A stretch of 64,000 nt of DNA from an uncultured bacterium (GCA_949292175.1 CASEYJ010000017.1:248001-312000); one strand, 5' to 3'. Shown: positions 16,622 through 25,962, numbered from the stretch's first letter. Translations and numbers: made by a program. The notes: generated by a model not told the origin, from the sequence alone.

Positions 16622-17857
16622 TTACCTCATAGCAATCGGCATATCACGTTCTAGTGCATACCTAATAGCATCAATAGTATGATCATTTTTATCAGGATAT
16701 TCGTTCCTGACAGAACCGTCTCTATTTTTTTCAAACTCACACATAGAGAATTCTCTTTTTACATTAGGGCACCTGACAGGATCAATAACAATTTTTTCCA
16801 ACCCTTGCAAAAACTTAAATCCAAAACCTCTTGAACCTTGACCCTTCTTAGCACCACAAATCGGAAATCCGGCATCCCAGAATTCACCAATAGATTTAGG
16901 ATCCTCGCTATCTGCAATAATTTCAGAGTAAGGAGAATGAACAGCTGAAACTTTCTCAATAGCCGCAGCATTAAGAAGTCCATACTCAAACACTTCATTA
17001 AAAACAAAGATACGTTTCAACTTCTTATTATAATTACATTGCACAAAACAAAAAGGATCAGCAGCATACCCCCAGTCTATTCCTTCTCGAATATTATCGA
17101 AACCCTGAATTTCTTCATTCGTAATTTCACGAACCTCAATATTTTGAAAAACAGTTAACCCCGTACCTGTCATTTCTCCAAGATATTCATGCCTGTAAGC
17201 AAGCTCATTTACCTTTTTTAAATGCTCAGCCTCAAGGAAGAACTGTTTTCCAAGCCAATCGACAGGGACATCTAGATAAGTTGAATGATGAACTATTCTG
17301 TCATCTCTAACTTCCTGAACCTCCAAATTAATCCAGTTAGACGCATTTGCGGGAGGATTGTAAGACTTAAAAGAAACGAACTTATCACCACCTCTAAGAA
17401 TAGACTGTTCAACGCTTCGAATTTCTCCCATTCCATCGGCTTCATTCACTTCTTCAAACCAACTAAACTTATAATACCCTCCGTTAGCAGGTTTAATCGA
17501 TTTCAACTTTTGCGGATCATCCATCCCGACAAACAATATTTCTTGACCTGTCGGAAGGTATTCAAGTTTAAGAGGACTCTTATAAGACTTCCAATCTTCA
17601 GAAACTTCTAAAATACTGATAGCCCATTTTAGCTGATTATATACACTTTTTTCGAGTGAGACACCGTATTTTCTAAGACAAATTCCATTAGCAAGCGGAT
17701 CTTTCATTATCCCCGTAATAATTTCTATACTGATAAAACTAGATTTCGAAGAACCACGACCTCCTTTTAACCAATAATGAGTATGCTTATTAGATAGTAC
17801 ATCCTTATGCACCTTAAAAAAAGAAGGTGCAATCAACTTTGACAAACTTTTTTCCAT
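16622..17857 (-). CDS. Terminase large subunit (PBSX/XtmB-like)
   Basis: An ATPase-nuclease that packages DNA. Walker A is visible as KGGRGSSKSSF near residue 30. The Walker B-like FSWFEEVNEAD lies near residue 130. Nuclease acidic residues are in REGIDWGYAADPF, EIIADSEDPKSI and the ending EYPDKNDHTIDAIRYALERD. I start at ATG 17857 (411 residues); a GTG 54 bases upstream would add an unlikely 18-residue leader that overlaps a hairpin. It is followed closely by the portal gene. No recognised small terminase precedes it. Confidence 0.9.
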   Translation of the reverse strand: MEKSLSKLIAPSFFKVHKDVLSNKHTHYWLKGGRGSSKSSFISIEIITGIMKDPLANGICLRKYGVSLEKSVYNQLKWAISILEVSEDWKSYKSPLKLEYLPTGQEILFVGMDDPQKLKSIKPANGGYYKFSWFEEVNEADGMGEIRSVEQSILRGGDKFVSFKSYNPPANASNWINLEVQEVRDDRIVHHSTYLDVPVDWLGKQFFLEAEHLKKVNELAYRHEYLGEMTGTGLTVFQNIEVREITNEEIQGFDNIREGIDWGYAADPFCFVQCNYNKKLKRIFVFNEVFEYGLLNAAAIEKVSAVHSPYSEIIADSEDPKSIGEFWDAGFPICGAKKGQGSRGFGFKFLQGLEKIVIDPVRCPNVKREFSMCEFEKNRDGSVRNEYPDKNDHTIDAIRYALERDMPIAMR

Positions 17858-17888
17858 AAATAAATATCTTTTCAAATTCAAAAAAACA

Positions 17889-17909
17889 GGCAGGACGCAA
17901 TGCCCTGCC
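17889..17909. other. GC-rich inverted repeat before terminase gene
   Basis: GGCAGG (17889-17894) and CCTGCC (17904-17909) form a six-pair hairpin with a nine-base loop in otherwise AT-rich DNA. It lies between the small zinc protein gene and the terminase start. It could be an attenuator, an RNA processing site or part of a packaging signal. Confidence 0.4.
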
Positions 17910-17940
17910 ACAAGATTAATAAATCAAAGAGAGTAAGAAT

Positions 17941-18303
17941 TTAGGAATGTGTATAACTTAAAAACTTTTTTTGAGAACCAATTCGTCTATTATTAAAATT
18001 ATAAATAGTTCCTCTGTTATTGTAATAAACTCGTTCATTTGAAGCCGTACCACTCAAGACAACAAAATGTTCTATTTTCTTTTGAATAATTTTATTCCTT
18101 AAATTAACAGCTTTTTTTCCTGTTTTTCTGGTAATTAACTTGAGCCCTCCGTCCATAGAACACTCCCAAATAGCCGCCACAGTTTGCCCGCAAAAAGCAC
18201 AAGCATCTAGGAAATATAACCTTTTCCAAGCCTTACTTGTCGGCATATTGTAAACTTTGCACGGCTGCTCATGATTACAGCAAAATACCGTATACTCCAT
18301 CAC
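17941..18303 (-). CDS. Small zinc-binding phage protein, unknown
   Basis: A 120-residue protein, first gene of the visible late operon. Cysteine and histidine pairs near the start (CCNHEQPC, then CAFCGQ about 25 residues later) suggest a zinc site. A basic helical middle follows (RKTGKKAVNLRNKIIQKKIE), and then Tyr/Asn-rich text (RVYYNNRGTIYNFNNRRI). GTG 18303 and ATG 18300 are both possible starts, with AAGGG upstream. It occupies the place of a small terminase, but no such family is recognisable. It may bind DNA. Confidence 0.6.
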   Translation of the reverse strand: MMEYTVFCCNHEQPCKVYNMPTSKAWKRLYFLDACAFCGQTVAAIWECSMDGGLKLITRKTGKKAVNLRNKIIQKKIEHFVVLSGTASNERVYYNNRGTIYNFNNRRIGSQKKFLSYTHS

Positions 18304-18699
18304 AAGTATAACCCTTCCTTCCCCACGGTCGATACCGAGCCATCTACATTAACATCTATAGTATCCAACCTATTGCATAAGCTTTAAAGCAGTTAGTACT
18401 CTGTAGTTAACTCCGGTCATCTACATTCTCATTATAACCTTAAACCTAGGCATTGTATAGTGTTTCAGCCTATATTTAAGAAAAGTCGTTACATTCAAAA
18501 TTCATATACTTTTTTAAAACACAGTTATAACAAGCAATTTGCACAAAAACTTATGCAGGAACAAAAACCTTTTTCGAAACAAAATTTCTAATAATAACGT
18601 AGATATAAGCGGAACACATCCCTTAAGCCAATGTTTTATCAATTGAATGGGTAAACTATTATTTATTTAACAATGTATATTTACATAGAAAGGCTAAGT
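18304..18699. other. Prophage-to-chromosome junction region, non-coding
   Basis: No convincing reading frame is present. The decamer CATCTACATT occurs twice (18341-18350 and 18418-18427). The stretch should hold the late promoter of the phage operon and possibly one attachment site; neither can be named without the other prophage end. Base composition becomes more AT-rich toward 18660. Confidence 0.5.
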
Positions 18700-18999
18700 A
18701 TGAAAGAGGCAATAATACTTTTAAATAATCACTTAAGAGAAGTTTTCGAAAAATCTACAACGTGGTTTATAATACTGTTTATAACGCAAATAATAACGAT
18801 AGCGATAGTAATCTATACTTATTTAGAATTGGAAAACAGTAATTATCACTATTATATGAACACAAAAACCAGTTTGGAAAAAATCCATAATGTTAAAATC
18901 GACACATACGACGGAAACATCGAAACAAAACTGTCAACAGAAGAGAAAATTATCAGAAAACAAAATAGGAAATGGCACCTCAAATATCTATTCAAATAG
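18700..18999 (+). CDS. Small single-pass membrane protein, unknown
   Basis: The start at 18700 is preferred because AAAGG at 18689-18693 precedes it by six bases; an earlier ATG at 18673 lacks a binding site. The product has 99 residues: a short amphipathic N-terminus, one membrane helix (WFIILFITQIITIAIVIYTY), then a polar domain with a basic end (RKQNRKWHLKYLFK). It converges with mnmE, whose stop is two bases away. It could be the last gene of the prophage side or a host gene; the sequence does not decide. Confidence 0.6.
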   Translation: MKEAIILLNNHLREVFEKSTTWFIILFITQIITIAIVIYTYLELENSNYHYYMNTKTSLEKIHNVKIDTYDGNIETKLSTEEKIIRKQNRKWHLKYLFK

Positions 19000-19001
19000 A
19001 A

Positions 19002-20354
19002 TTATTTACCAATACAAAAATGAGAAAATATATTGTCCAAAATCTCATCAGTAATGACTTCACCAGTAATCTCATCAAGACATAACAGTGCAGACTTCAA
19101 ATCAATAGATATCATATCCTGAAGCTCATTTACTTTTGCCGCATCAAGAGCGTGAACCAAGTTTTCTCTACAATTCTTAAGACACTCTTCCTGTCTTTGA
19201 TTAGTGATAAATTCCGTTTCCTCAGAAGAAAAATCACATACTATATCTTTAACCTGAGACTGTAACTCTTCAATTCCTACACCTGATAAAGTTGAAATTC
19301 TAACAACTCCACTCTCATCAAACGGAAGTTCATTTTGATAAATCGGAAGATCTGCTTTATTTGCAACAATTATATGCTTCTTATTTTTTAGAAGATTCCA
19401 AATTTCTAAGTCTTCTTTATCAAACTTTCTGGAAGAATCGTACATAAATAGAATCAAGTCCGCATCTTCAACAGATTGTTTAGAATACTCAATACCAATT
19501 TCCTCAACCTTTCCTACTTCAGCACCCTCACGAATTCCAGCTGTATCTATTAAAGTAACAGCAACATCCCAATCTAAATTTTCTTTGAGGACATCTCTGG
19601 TCGTACCGGCAATATCTGTAACTATAGCTCTTTCTGTATTGAGAAACTTATTAAACAAAGACGACTTTCCAACATTCGGTTTACCTGCAATAGCAACCTT
19701 TATACCTTGCCTTAAAATATCCGAACTTTTAACACACGCCAAAATCTTATCGATTTCTTTTAATGAATGTTCAAAACGTCCAATTAAATATGAATATTCA
19801 GGCTCAGCAACATCTTCCGGGAAATCAATTCCAGCAACAATTCTTGATAAAGTTTCAAAAATCTCACCTTTAATTTCTTCAACTTTTTGCCTTAAAACTC
19901 CTGACAAATTTTTAGCAGATTGAATCGCAAAATTTTTAGTTTTAGCATGAATCAAATCAGCAACAGCCTCAGCTTGAGAAAGATCCATTTTTTTATTTAA
20001 GAAAGCTCTCTTAGTAAACTCCCCTCGTTCTGCAAGCCTAGCACCTGATTTTAGAGTTAAGTTTAAAATATTTTTAACAACATTAACCCCACCGTGACAA
20101 TGAATTTCTATTACATCTTCTCCTGTATAACTTTTTGGAGCCTTAAAAGGAAGAACCAAAACTTCATCAATCTTGACATCTCCATCGACAATCCATCCGT
20201 GAGCTATATGCCCAGGAACAAGATTTTTACCGGAGAAAATTTTCTCTGCGATTTGAAAGCTTTTTTCCCCAGAAATTCTTATAACGCCAACGCCTCCAGT
20301 ACCAATTGGAGTTGCAATAGCTGTAATAGTTTCAAATTCATTCAACAAGTTCAT
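19002..20354 (-). CDS. mnmE: tRNA modification GTPase MnmE (TrmE)
   Basis: A 450-residue protein that with MnmG places carboxymethylaminomethyl groups on U34 of certain tRNAs. Order of parts: N-terminal folate-binding domain with GVGVIRISGEK; a helical region; an inserted G domain with GKPNVGKSSLFN (G1), DIAGTTRD (G2), DTAGIREGAE (G3) and NKAD (G4); and the C-terminal FCIGK ending that carries the family cysteine. Length equals the usual 450-460. It is divergent from nth, with 86 bases between the two starts. Confidence 0.97.
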   Translation of the reverse strand: MNLLNEFETITAIATPIGTGGVGVIRISGEKSFQIAEKIFSGKNLVPGHIAHGWIVDGDVKIDEVLVLPFKAPKSYTGEDVIEIHCHGGVNVVKNILNLTLKSGARLAERGEFTKRAFLNKKMDLSQAEAVADLIHAKTKNFAIQSAKNLSGVLRQKVEEIKGEIFETLSRIVAGIDFPEDVAEPEYSYLIGRFEHSLKEIDKILACVKSSDILRQGIKVAIAGKPNVGKSSLFNKFLNTERAIVTDIAGTTRDVLKENLDWDVAVTLIDTAGIREGAEVGKVEEIGIEYSKQSVEDADLILFMYDSSRKFDKEDLEIWNLLKNKKHIIVANKADLPIYQNELPFDESGVVRISTLSGVGIEELQSQVKDIVCDFSSEETEFITNQRQEECLKNCRENLVHALDAAKVNELQDMISIDLKSALLCLDEITGEVITDEILDNIFSHFCIGK

Positions 20355-20440
20355 AACCTAGATTATTACATAAAAAAATTTTCAAACAAAGCCCTTTTCT
20401 AAGATTTACAAAAAAAAATTACCACTATAAAATATAGTCT

Positions 20441-21070
20441 ATGGAAGACAAAAATATTGATATAGTAGTAAAAAAACTAAATGATGCGAAACAACCTCAG
20501 AGTGAATTTGTAAACTTAATGAACAACTTCAATGATCCGTATCTGGTGTTGATAGCTTGCATATTAAGCCTAAGAACAAATGACAAAACTACTTATCCTG
20601 CGACTCTGCGAATGTTGAAACTAGGAAAAACTCCGGAAGATTTTGCAAAATGCGATATCAAAAAACTTGAAGAAGCAATTTACCCAGTAGGGTTTTACGC
20701 AAACAAAGCCAAGCAGATAATCCAACTTTCAAAAGAAATAGTAGAACTCGGCAAAGTTCCGGAAACAATTGAAGAACTTATAAAATTTAACGGAGTTGGA
20801 AGAAAAACTGCAAACTTAGTAGTTGCAAAAGGGTTTAATAAACCTGCAATTTGTGTAGATGTCCACGTGCACAGAATTTTTAACAGAATGGGATACGTAA
20901 AAACAAAAACACCTGAAGAAACAGAATTTGCACTACGAGCAAAACTCCCTAAGAAATATTGGATAGACATAAACACCTTAATTGTCACACACGGTCAGAA
21001 TGTATGTAAACCACAAAAACCAAAATGCAACGAATGCCCAATAAAAGAATATTGTGACAAACTCATATAA
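20441..21070 (+). CDS. nth: Endonuclease III
   Basis: A 209-residue DNA glycosylase/AP lyase of base excision repair. The helix-hairpin-helix reads FNGVGRKTANLVVAKG and contains the catalytic lysine; the catalytic aspartate lies in CVDVHVHRIFNRMG. The C-terminal iron-sulfur loop has four cysteines (C-x6-C-x2-C-x5-C, ending KEYCDKLI). Length is normal. Transcription probably starts in the 86-base gap shared with mnmE. Confidence 0.96.
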   Translation: MEDKNIDIVVKKLNDAKQPQSEFVNLMNNFNDPYLVLIACILSLRTNDKTTYPATLRMLKLGKTPEDFAKCDIKKLEEAIYPVGFYANKAKQIIQLSKEIVELGKVPETIEELIKFNGVGRKTANLVVAKGFNKPAICVDVHVHRIFNRMGYVKTKTPEETEFALRAKLPKKYWIDINTLIVTHGQNVCKPQKPKCNECPIKEYCDKLI

Positions 21071-21155
21071 AAAGTCATTAAAATAAATTAATAAAGTAGC
21101 AAAAATTTATTTTAGGGATTTTAATAAAATACAAAGTAAAAAAGAGGAAATATTT

Positions 21156-21662
21156 ATGAAAATTCAAAGATTATTAAACAATATTCAAACAAGAATACAA
21201 AGAAGAAACTTTGTAAAAAAAGAAAATGAAATTAACAAATATTTAAAAATCCACGATGTACTTCAAACAGGAGACTCATACGCACAAATACAAGGAGCTA
21301 GAGAAACAATTGCGAACTATGCAAAGGAACACGCAGTTTCAGTAGACATATACGAAGCAAGAAAAGCCCTTGATGAAGCTACAGATTTTGATGAACATAT
21401 ACAAAACAATCTTTCAGACAAATTAAATCTTATTGTAACGAATATGTTAACAGGCAAATCAAAGAGCCGCTTTGTATCAGCCAAAACAGATATTACATAT
21501 CCAAAGACAAGACAAACTTACAAATTGTACCCTGTATACGGTGAAGAAACAGAAATCGCAATGCCGGTTTTATCTAATACTGAGGACAACTTCATAAGAC
21601 ACCTGTACAGAAACATTGAAGACTTGACTAAACAAGTAACAAAAACCAGCAAAAATGGTTAA
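21156..21662 (+). CDS. Conserved-type hypothetical protein
   Basis: A 168-residue, helix-rich protein with a basic N-terminus (RIQRRNFVKKENEINKYL) and a later part with TDITYPKTRQTYKLYPVYGE. AGAGGAAA precedes the ATG at a good distance. Codon use matches neighbours, so it seems a resident gene. No signal peptide or membrane helix is visible. I do not recognise the family. Confidence 0.65.
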   Translation: MKIQRLLNNIQTRIQRRNFVKKENEINKYLKIHDVLQTGDSYAQIQGARETIANYAKEHAVSVDIYEARKALDEATDFDEHIQNNLSDKLNLIVTNMLTGKSKSRFVSAKTDITYPKTRQTYKLYPVYGEETEIAMPVLSNTEDNFIRHLYRNIEDLTKQVTKTSKNG

Positions 21663-21804
21663 TTACTGAAACCCAAACAACACATATCCATAATATATTA
21701 AATCTATTGCTTTTAAACTTAAATTATGCAATAATCTAGCTAAGAATCTCTACTAAAAGATAGAAATTCGGGGTTAATGACAATATATTTAATAGGAGTG
21801 TGAG

Positions 21805-22299
21805 ATGGGTATTACGAACTCTCATAAAGTCGACACATCCAAATTAGATGAAATCATCAATGAATATGAAGGGAAAAAATCTAATTTGATTGCGATTTTG
21901 CAAAAAGTTCAGGAAGTTTACAGATATCTTCCTGAAGATGCTATGATTTACATTGGAACAAAAATGGAAGGGCTATCCCCTGCAACAGTATTTGGGGTAG
22001 CCACTTTTTATGCCCAATTTTCATTAGAGCCAAAGGGCAAATACGAAATAAAGGTTTGTGACGGAACCGCTTGCCACGTAAGAGGCTCTATGCCTGTACT
22101 AAATGCAATAAAAGCACGTTTAGACATCAAAGACGGTCAGCTAACAACAGATGACGGACTATTCTCGTTAGAAACCGTTAGTTGTCTTGGTGCATGCGGT
22201 CTGGCACCAGTAGTAGTAATTAACGGGAAAGTTTACCCGCAAATGACTTCAGACGCAATCAAAATTGTATTGGATACTTTACTGAAAGAGGAAAAGTAG
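21805..22299 (+). CDS. NuoE-like [2Fe-2S] subunit of hydrogenase (HydC/HndA type)
   Basis: A 164-residue thioredoxin-fold ferredoxin. The four cluster cysteines are seen in CDGTACHVRG and CLGACGLAP, and the opening helix contains SNLIAILQKVQEVYRYLPED, typical of NuoE. TAGGAGTG precedes the start. It is the first gene of a three-gene operon; its stop lies one base before the NuoF-like gene. It passes electrons within the trimeric hydrogenase. Confidence 0.93.
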   Translation: MGITNSHKVDTSKLDEIINEYEGKKSNLIAILQKVQEVYRYLPEDAMIYIGTKMEGLSPATVFGVATFYAQFSLEPKGKYEIKVCDGTACHVRGSMPVLNAIKARLDIKDGQLTTDDGLFSLETVSCLGACGLAPVVVINGKVYPQMTSDAIKIVLDTLLKEEK

Positions 22300-22300
22300 T

Positions 22301-24163
22301 ATGGGAAAAACAGCATTAAATATAAATATAAAAGCGGAGCAGGAAAAGGCTAAATCCGAAATAACAAAACAAGGATTAAGAGTTCTTGTATGTGCAGGAA
22401 CAGGTTGCGTAGCAAACGGTTCATTAAAAGTAATCGAAAAATTTAAAGAACTTGGAGCTGACGTATCAGTCCTAACAGATTACGATAAAATGACAATTGT
22501 CCCAACAGGATGCCATGGATTTTGTGAACAAGGTGTACTTGTCGTAATACCTGACAAACACGTTACATATGTAAAAGTAAAAGTAGAAGACGTTGAAGAA
22601 ATATATGAAAGTCATATTAGAAACAACAAACCGGTAGAAAGATTACTTTATGTTGACCCAATTACTCACGAACACGTAATGGACGACGAACATATCAATT
22701 TCTATGCAAAACAGACAAGAACTGCACTTGCAAATTGCGGAAACATCAACGCTGAAAGTATTGATGAGGCGATTGCAGTAAGAGGCTACGAAGCATTATC
22801 AAAAGTATTAGAAGAAAATGACCCTGATGCAGTAATTGCAGAAATCGAAAAATCCGGCTTAAGAGGCCGTGGTGGCGGAGGCTTCCCAACAGGAAGGAAG
22901 TGGAGATTTACAGCTGCTAATAAAGGTGGCAAGTCGTATATCGTATGTAATGGTGACGAAGGTGACCCTGGTGCGTTTATGGATAGATCCGTAATGGAAG
23001 GCGATCCGCACAAATTGTTAGAAGGTATGGCAATTGCAGCGTTTGCAATTGGAGCTGATGAAGGTTATATCTACGTCCGCGCAGAATATCCTCTTGCAAT
23101 TAAACGTTTAAGAAAAGCTATTGCAGATGCAGAAGAAAGACACTACTTGGGTAAAAATATTATGGGCAGTGATTTTTCATTGACTATTCATATTAAAGAA
23201 GGTGCAGGAGCATTTGTTTGTGGTGAAGAAACTGCACTTATTGCCTCAATTGAAGGTGAAAGAGGTATGCCTAGACCAAAACCGCCTTTCCCTGCAAACA
23301 AAGGTCTTTTCGGACGTCCGACATTGATTAACAACGTAGAAACTCTTGCAAATGTCCCTGTAATTATGCTAAAAGGTGCAGACTGGTTTGCATCATTGGG
23401 TACAGAAACTTCTAAGGGTACTAAAACATTTGCTCTTACCGGCGAAGTTAACAATACCGGTCTTATCGAAGTTCCAATGGGAACAACACTTCGTCAAATC
23501 GTATTTGATATCGGAGGCGGCATTAGAGGTGGTAAGAAATTTAAAGCTGTCCAAATCGGTGGACCTTCAGGCGGTTGCTTGACTGAAGAGCACCTAGATT
23601 TACCAATGGATTATGACAGCCTTACAAAAGCCGGAGCAATGGTTGGATCTGGCGGTCTTGTAGTTATGGCAGAAGACACATGTATCGTAGAAGTAGCAAG
23701 ATTCTTTATGAACTTTACTCAGCACGAAAGCTGCGGTAAGTGTGTACCTTGTCGTGAAGGTACTAAAAACATGTTGAGAATTCTTGAAAAGATTGTAGCA
23801 GGCAAAGGTGAAATGAAGGATCTGGAAACCTTAGAAGAGCTTGCAAAATCAGTTAAAGAAGGCTCACTATGCGGATTAGGAAAAACCGCTCCAAACCCTG
23901 TTTTATCTACTCTAAAATACTTTAGAGATGAATACATTGCACACATAAAAGATAAAAAATGTCCTGCAGGAGTATGTACAGCGATGAAGAAAATCGTTAT
24001 TGTACCTGAACTTTGTAAGGGATGTACAAAATGTGCAAGAACTTGCCCAGTGGGCGCAATCGATGGAACAATCAAGCAGCCACATCATATTAATCAAGAA
24101 AAATGTATTAAGTGTGAGGCCTGCCTAACAAATTGTCCATTCAAGGCTATCGTATTAGAGTAA
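22301..24163 (+). CDS. NuoF-like flavoprotein subunit of electron-bifurcating hydrogenase (HydB/HndC type)
   Basis: A 620-residue protein. Parts in order: N-terminal thioredoxin-like [2Fe-2S] domain (CAGTGCVANGS, later CHGFCEQGV); NADH/FMN-binding NuoF core with GLRGRGGGGFPTGRKW and CNGDEGDPGAFMDR; an SLBB region; a [4Fe-4S] motif ESCGKCVPCREG; and two C-terminal ferredoxin clusters (CKGCTKCARTCP and CIKCEACLTNCP). This is the HydB/HndC layout, longer than complex I NuoF. It oxidises or reduces NAD(P)H and holds the flavin where bifurcation is thought to occur. Confidence 0.95.
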   Translation: MGKTALNINIKAEQEKAKSEITKQGLRVLVCAGTGCVANGSLKVIEKFKELGADVSVLTDYDKMTIVPTGCHGFCEQGVLVVIPDKHVTYVKVKVEDVEEIYESHIRNNKPVERLLYVDPITHEHVMDDEHINFYAKQTRTALANCGNINAESIDEAIAVRGYEALSKVLEENDPDAVIAEIEKSGLRGRGGGGFPTGRKWRFTAANKGGKSYIVCNGDEGDPGAFMDRSVMEGDPHKLLEGMAIAAFAIGADEGYIYVRAEYPLAIKRLRKAIADAEERHYLGKNIMGSDFSLTIHIKEGAGAFVCGEETALIASIEGERGMPRPKPPFPANKGLFGRPTLINNVETLANVPVIMLKGADWFASLGTETSKGTKTFALTGEVNNTGLIEVPMGTTLRQIVFDIGGGIRGGKKFKAVQIGGPSGGCLTEEHLDLPMDYDSLTKAGAMVGSGGLVVMAEDTCIVEVARFFMNFTQHESCGKCVPCREGTKNMLRILEKIVAGKGEMKDLETLEELAKSVKEGSLCGLGKTAPNPVLSTLKYFRDEYIAHIKDKKCPAGVCTAMKKIVIVPELCKGCTKCARTCPVGAIDGTIKQPHHINQEKCIKCEACLTNCPFKAIVLE

Positions 24164-24189
24164 ACCTAAAACAATAAGGAATAAAGATT

Positions 24190-25941
24190 ATGACAGATAA
24201 GAAAACACTATTTATAGATGGCAAAGAGGTTGAATTCACAGATGAACCGAATTTACTTGAAGTTATAAGAAAAGCAGGCATGAATATTCCAACATTTTGT
24301 TACAGACCTGATTTGACATCATTTGGAGCTTGCAGAATGTGCGTAGTAGAGGTTGAAGGCAGAGGAATACAATCTTCTTGCACAATGCCTCCTGAAGCAG
24401 GACTAAAAATTCATCTTAATACAGAGAAAACAAGAAGAATCAGAAAAACCGTATTGGAACTTCTTCTTGCAAATCACGATAGAAAATGTCTAACTTGCGA
24501 TAAGAACGGAAGTTGTGAATTACAACAATACGCAGAAGAATATGGCATTACAAATATCAGATTCCCTGATAAAGCTTTAGAAGATTACTTGCCGGTAGAT
24601 GACAGCAGTCCGTCTATTGTAAGAGATCCTAACAAATGTATTCTTTGCGGAGCTTGCGTGAGAGCTTGTTCAGAATTCCAAGGACATTCAGTATTAGGCT
24701 TTGCAAACAGAGGCGCAAAGACTGTTGTTCAACCGATGAATGGCAGACCTTTGGGTCAAGTAGATTGCGTAAACTGCGGACAATGTGTTGCAGTATGTCC
24801 GACAGGAGCATTGACAATCAAAGATGATACAGAAAAAGTATGGGCAGAAATTACTAATCCTGAAAAAACAGTGGTTGTTCAAATGGCACCGGCAACACGT
24901 GTTGCGTTGGGTGAAATGTTTGGACTTAAGCCTGGTGAAAACTCAATTGGCTTAATGAATGCGGCTTTGAGAAAAATTGGATTTAATCTTGTATTTGATA
25001 CAAACTTCTCAGCAGATTTGACTATTATGGAAGAAGCTACTGAATTTTTGGAAAGATTAAAATCAGGTAAAGACTTGCCGTTATTTACATCTTGCTGCCC
25101 GGCTTGGATTAAGTATTTGGAAACTCAACATCCTGAAATGCTTAAGCATCTATCAAGCTGTAAATCACCAATGTCAATGCTTTCACCTGTATTGGTTGAC
25201 CTTGTTCCAAAATACTTCAATGTTGAAAGAGAAAATTTGGTTGTAGTAGCAGTAATGCCTTGTACAGCTAAGAAATATGAATGCAAACGTCCGGAAATGT
25301 ACAGAAACGGCCGACCTGACACAGATTACGTAATCACGACAAAAGAACTCGGGAAAATGATAAGAAGTGCAGGTATTGATTTTAACGCACTTCAACCTGA
25401 AGATCACGATTCACCGTTTGGAGAATATTCAGGAGCAGGTACAATATTTGGAGCATCTGGCGGAGTTGCAGAAGCTGCAATTCGTACAGCATACGAATTT
25501 GCAACAGGAGAACCTCTAAACGATGTTGATATTAAACAAATGAGAGGCACCTCTAATCGCTCAAGAGATATCGAACTAGATCTTAAAGGAACAAAACTTG
25601 TAGTGAGAGTTGTGTCAACTCTTGTAGAAGCAGAAAAAGCTATTCAAGAAATCAAATCAGGCAAAGCAAACTTCCAAATGCTTGAAGTTATGGCTTGCCC
25701 TGGAGGATGTATCAACGGAGGCGGTCAACCTACAAGCTGTAATGATTCTAAGATTAAAGCAGAACGTGCAGAAGGTTTGTACAAAGAAGATGCAGAACTC
25801 CCTGTTCGCAAATCTCATATGAACCCGTCAATTCAAAAACTATATCAAGAATATCTGGAATATCCGGGTTCACATAAAGCGCATGAAATCTTGCACACTA
25901 TTTATAACGACAAGTTTGCAGGATCATACAAAGACGTATAA
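24190..25941 (+). CDS. hydA: [FeFe]-hydrogenase catalytic subunit HydA
   Basis: A 583-residue enzyme. N-terminal [2Fe-2S] (CYRPDLTSFGACRMC), His-ligated [4Fe-4S] (HDRKCLTCDKNGSCELQ) and two ferredoxin clusters (CILCGACVRACSE, CVNCGQCVAVCP) precede the H-cluster domain. The three H-cluster signatures are present: TSCCPAWIKYLE, VMPCTAKKYE and MACPGGCINGGGQP. The C-terminal small-subunit segment (PSIQKLYQEYLEYPGS) is fused. With the two upstream subunits it forms a group A3-type bifurcating hydrogenase, coupling ferredoxin and NADH oxidation to hydrogen release. Maturation genes hydE, hydF and hydG are not in the window. Confidence 0.96.
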   Translation: MTDKKTLFIDGKEVEFTDEPNLLEVIRKAGMNIPTFCYRPDLTSFGACRMCVVEVEGRGIQSSCTMPPEAGLKIHLNTEKTRRIRKTVLELLLANHDRKCLTCDKNGSCELQQYAEEYGITNIRFPDKALEDYLPVDDSSPSIVRDPNKCILCGACVRACSEFQGHSVLGFANRGAKTVVQPMNGRPLGQVDCVNCGQCVAVCPTGALTIKDDTEKVWAEITNPEKTVVVQMAPATRVALGEMFGLKPGENSIGLMNAALRKIGFNLVFDTNFSADLTIMEEATEFLERLKSGKDLPLFTSCCPAWIKYLETQHPEMLKHLSSCKSPMSMLSPVLVDLVPKYFNVERENLVVVAVMPCTAKKYECKRPEMYRNGRPDTDYVITTKELGKMIRSAGIDFNALQPEDHDSPFGEYSGAGTIFGASGGVAEAAIRTAYEFATGEPLNDVDIKQMRGTSNRSRDIELDLKGTKLVVRVVSTLVEAEKAIQEIKSGKANFQMLEVMACPGGCINGGGQPTSCNDSKIKAERAEGLYKEDAELPVRKSHMNPSIQKLYQEYLEYPGSHKAHEILHTIYNDKFAGSYKDV

Positions 25942-25962
25942 TAAATCAAATTATACAAACAA

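Noticed and set aside
17858..17911. GTG start adding 18 residues to the large terminase
   Set aside because: No ribosome binding site, covers the hairpin, and the extension is unlike the family N-terminus.
1..18303. Gene transfer agent or tailocin instead of prophage
   Set aside because: Head, portal, terminase and complete contractile tail genes are intact; a tailocin would lack the head genes. GTA cannot be fully excluded without the left part.
22786..24097. Several minus-strand frames of 60-118 codons opposite the NuoF-like gene
   Set aside because: Complementary shadows of a strongly conserved gene.
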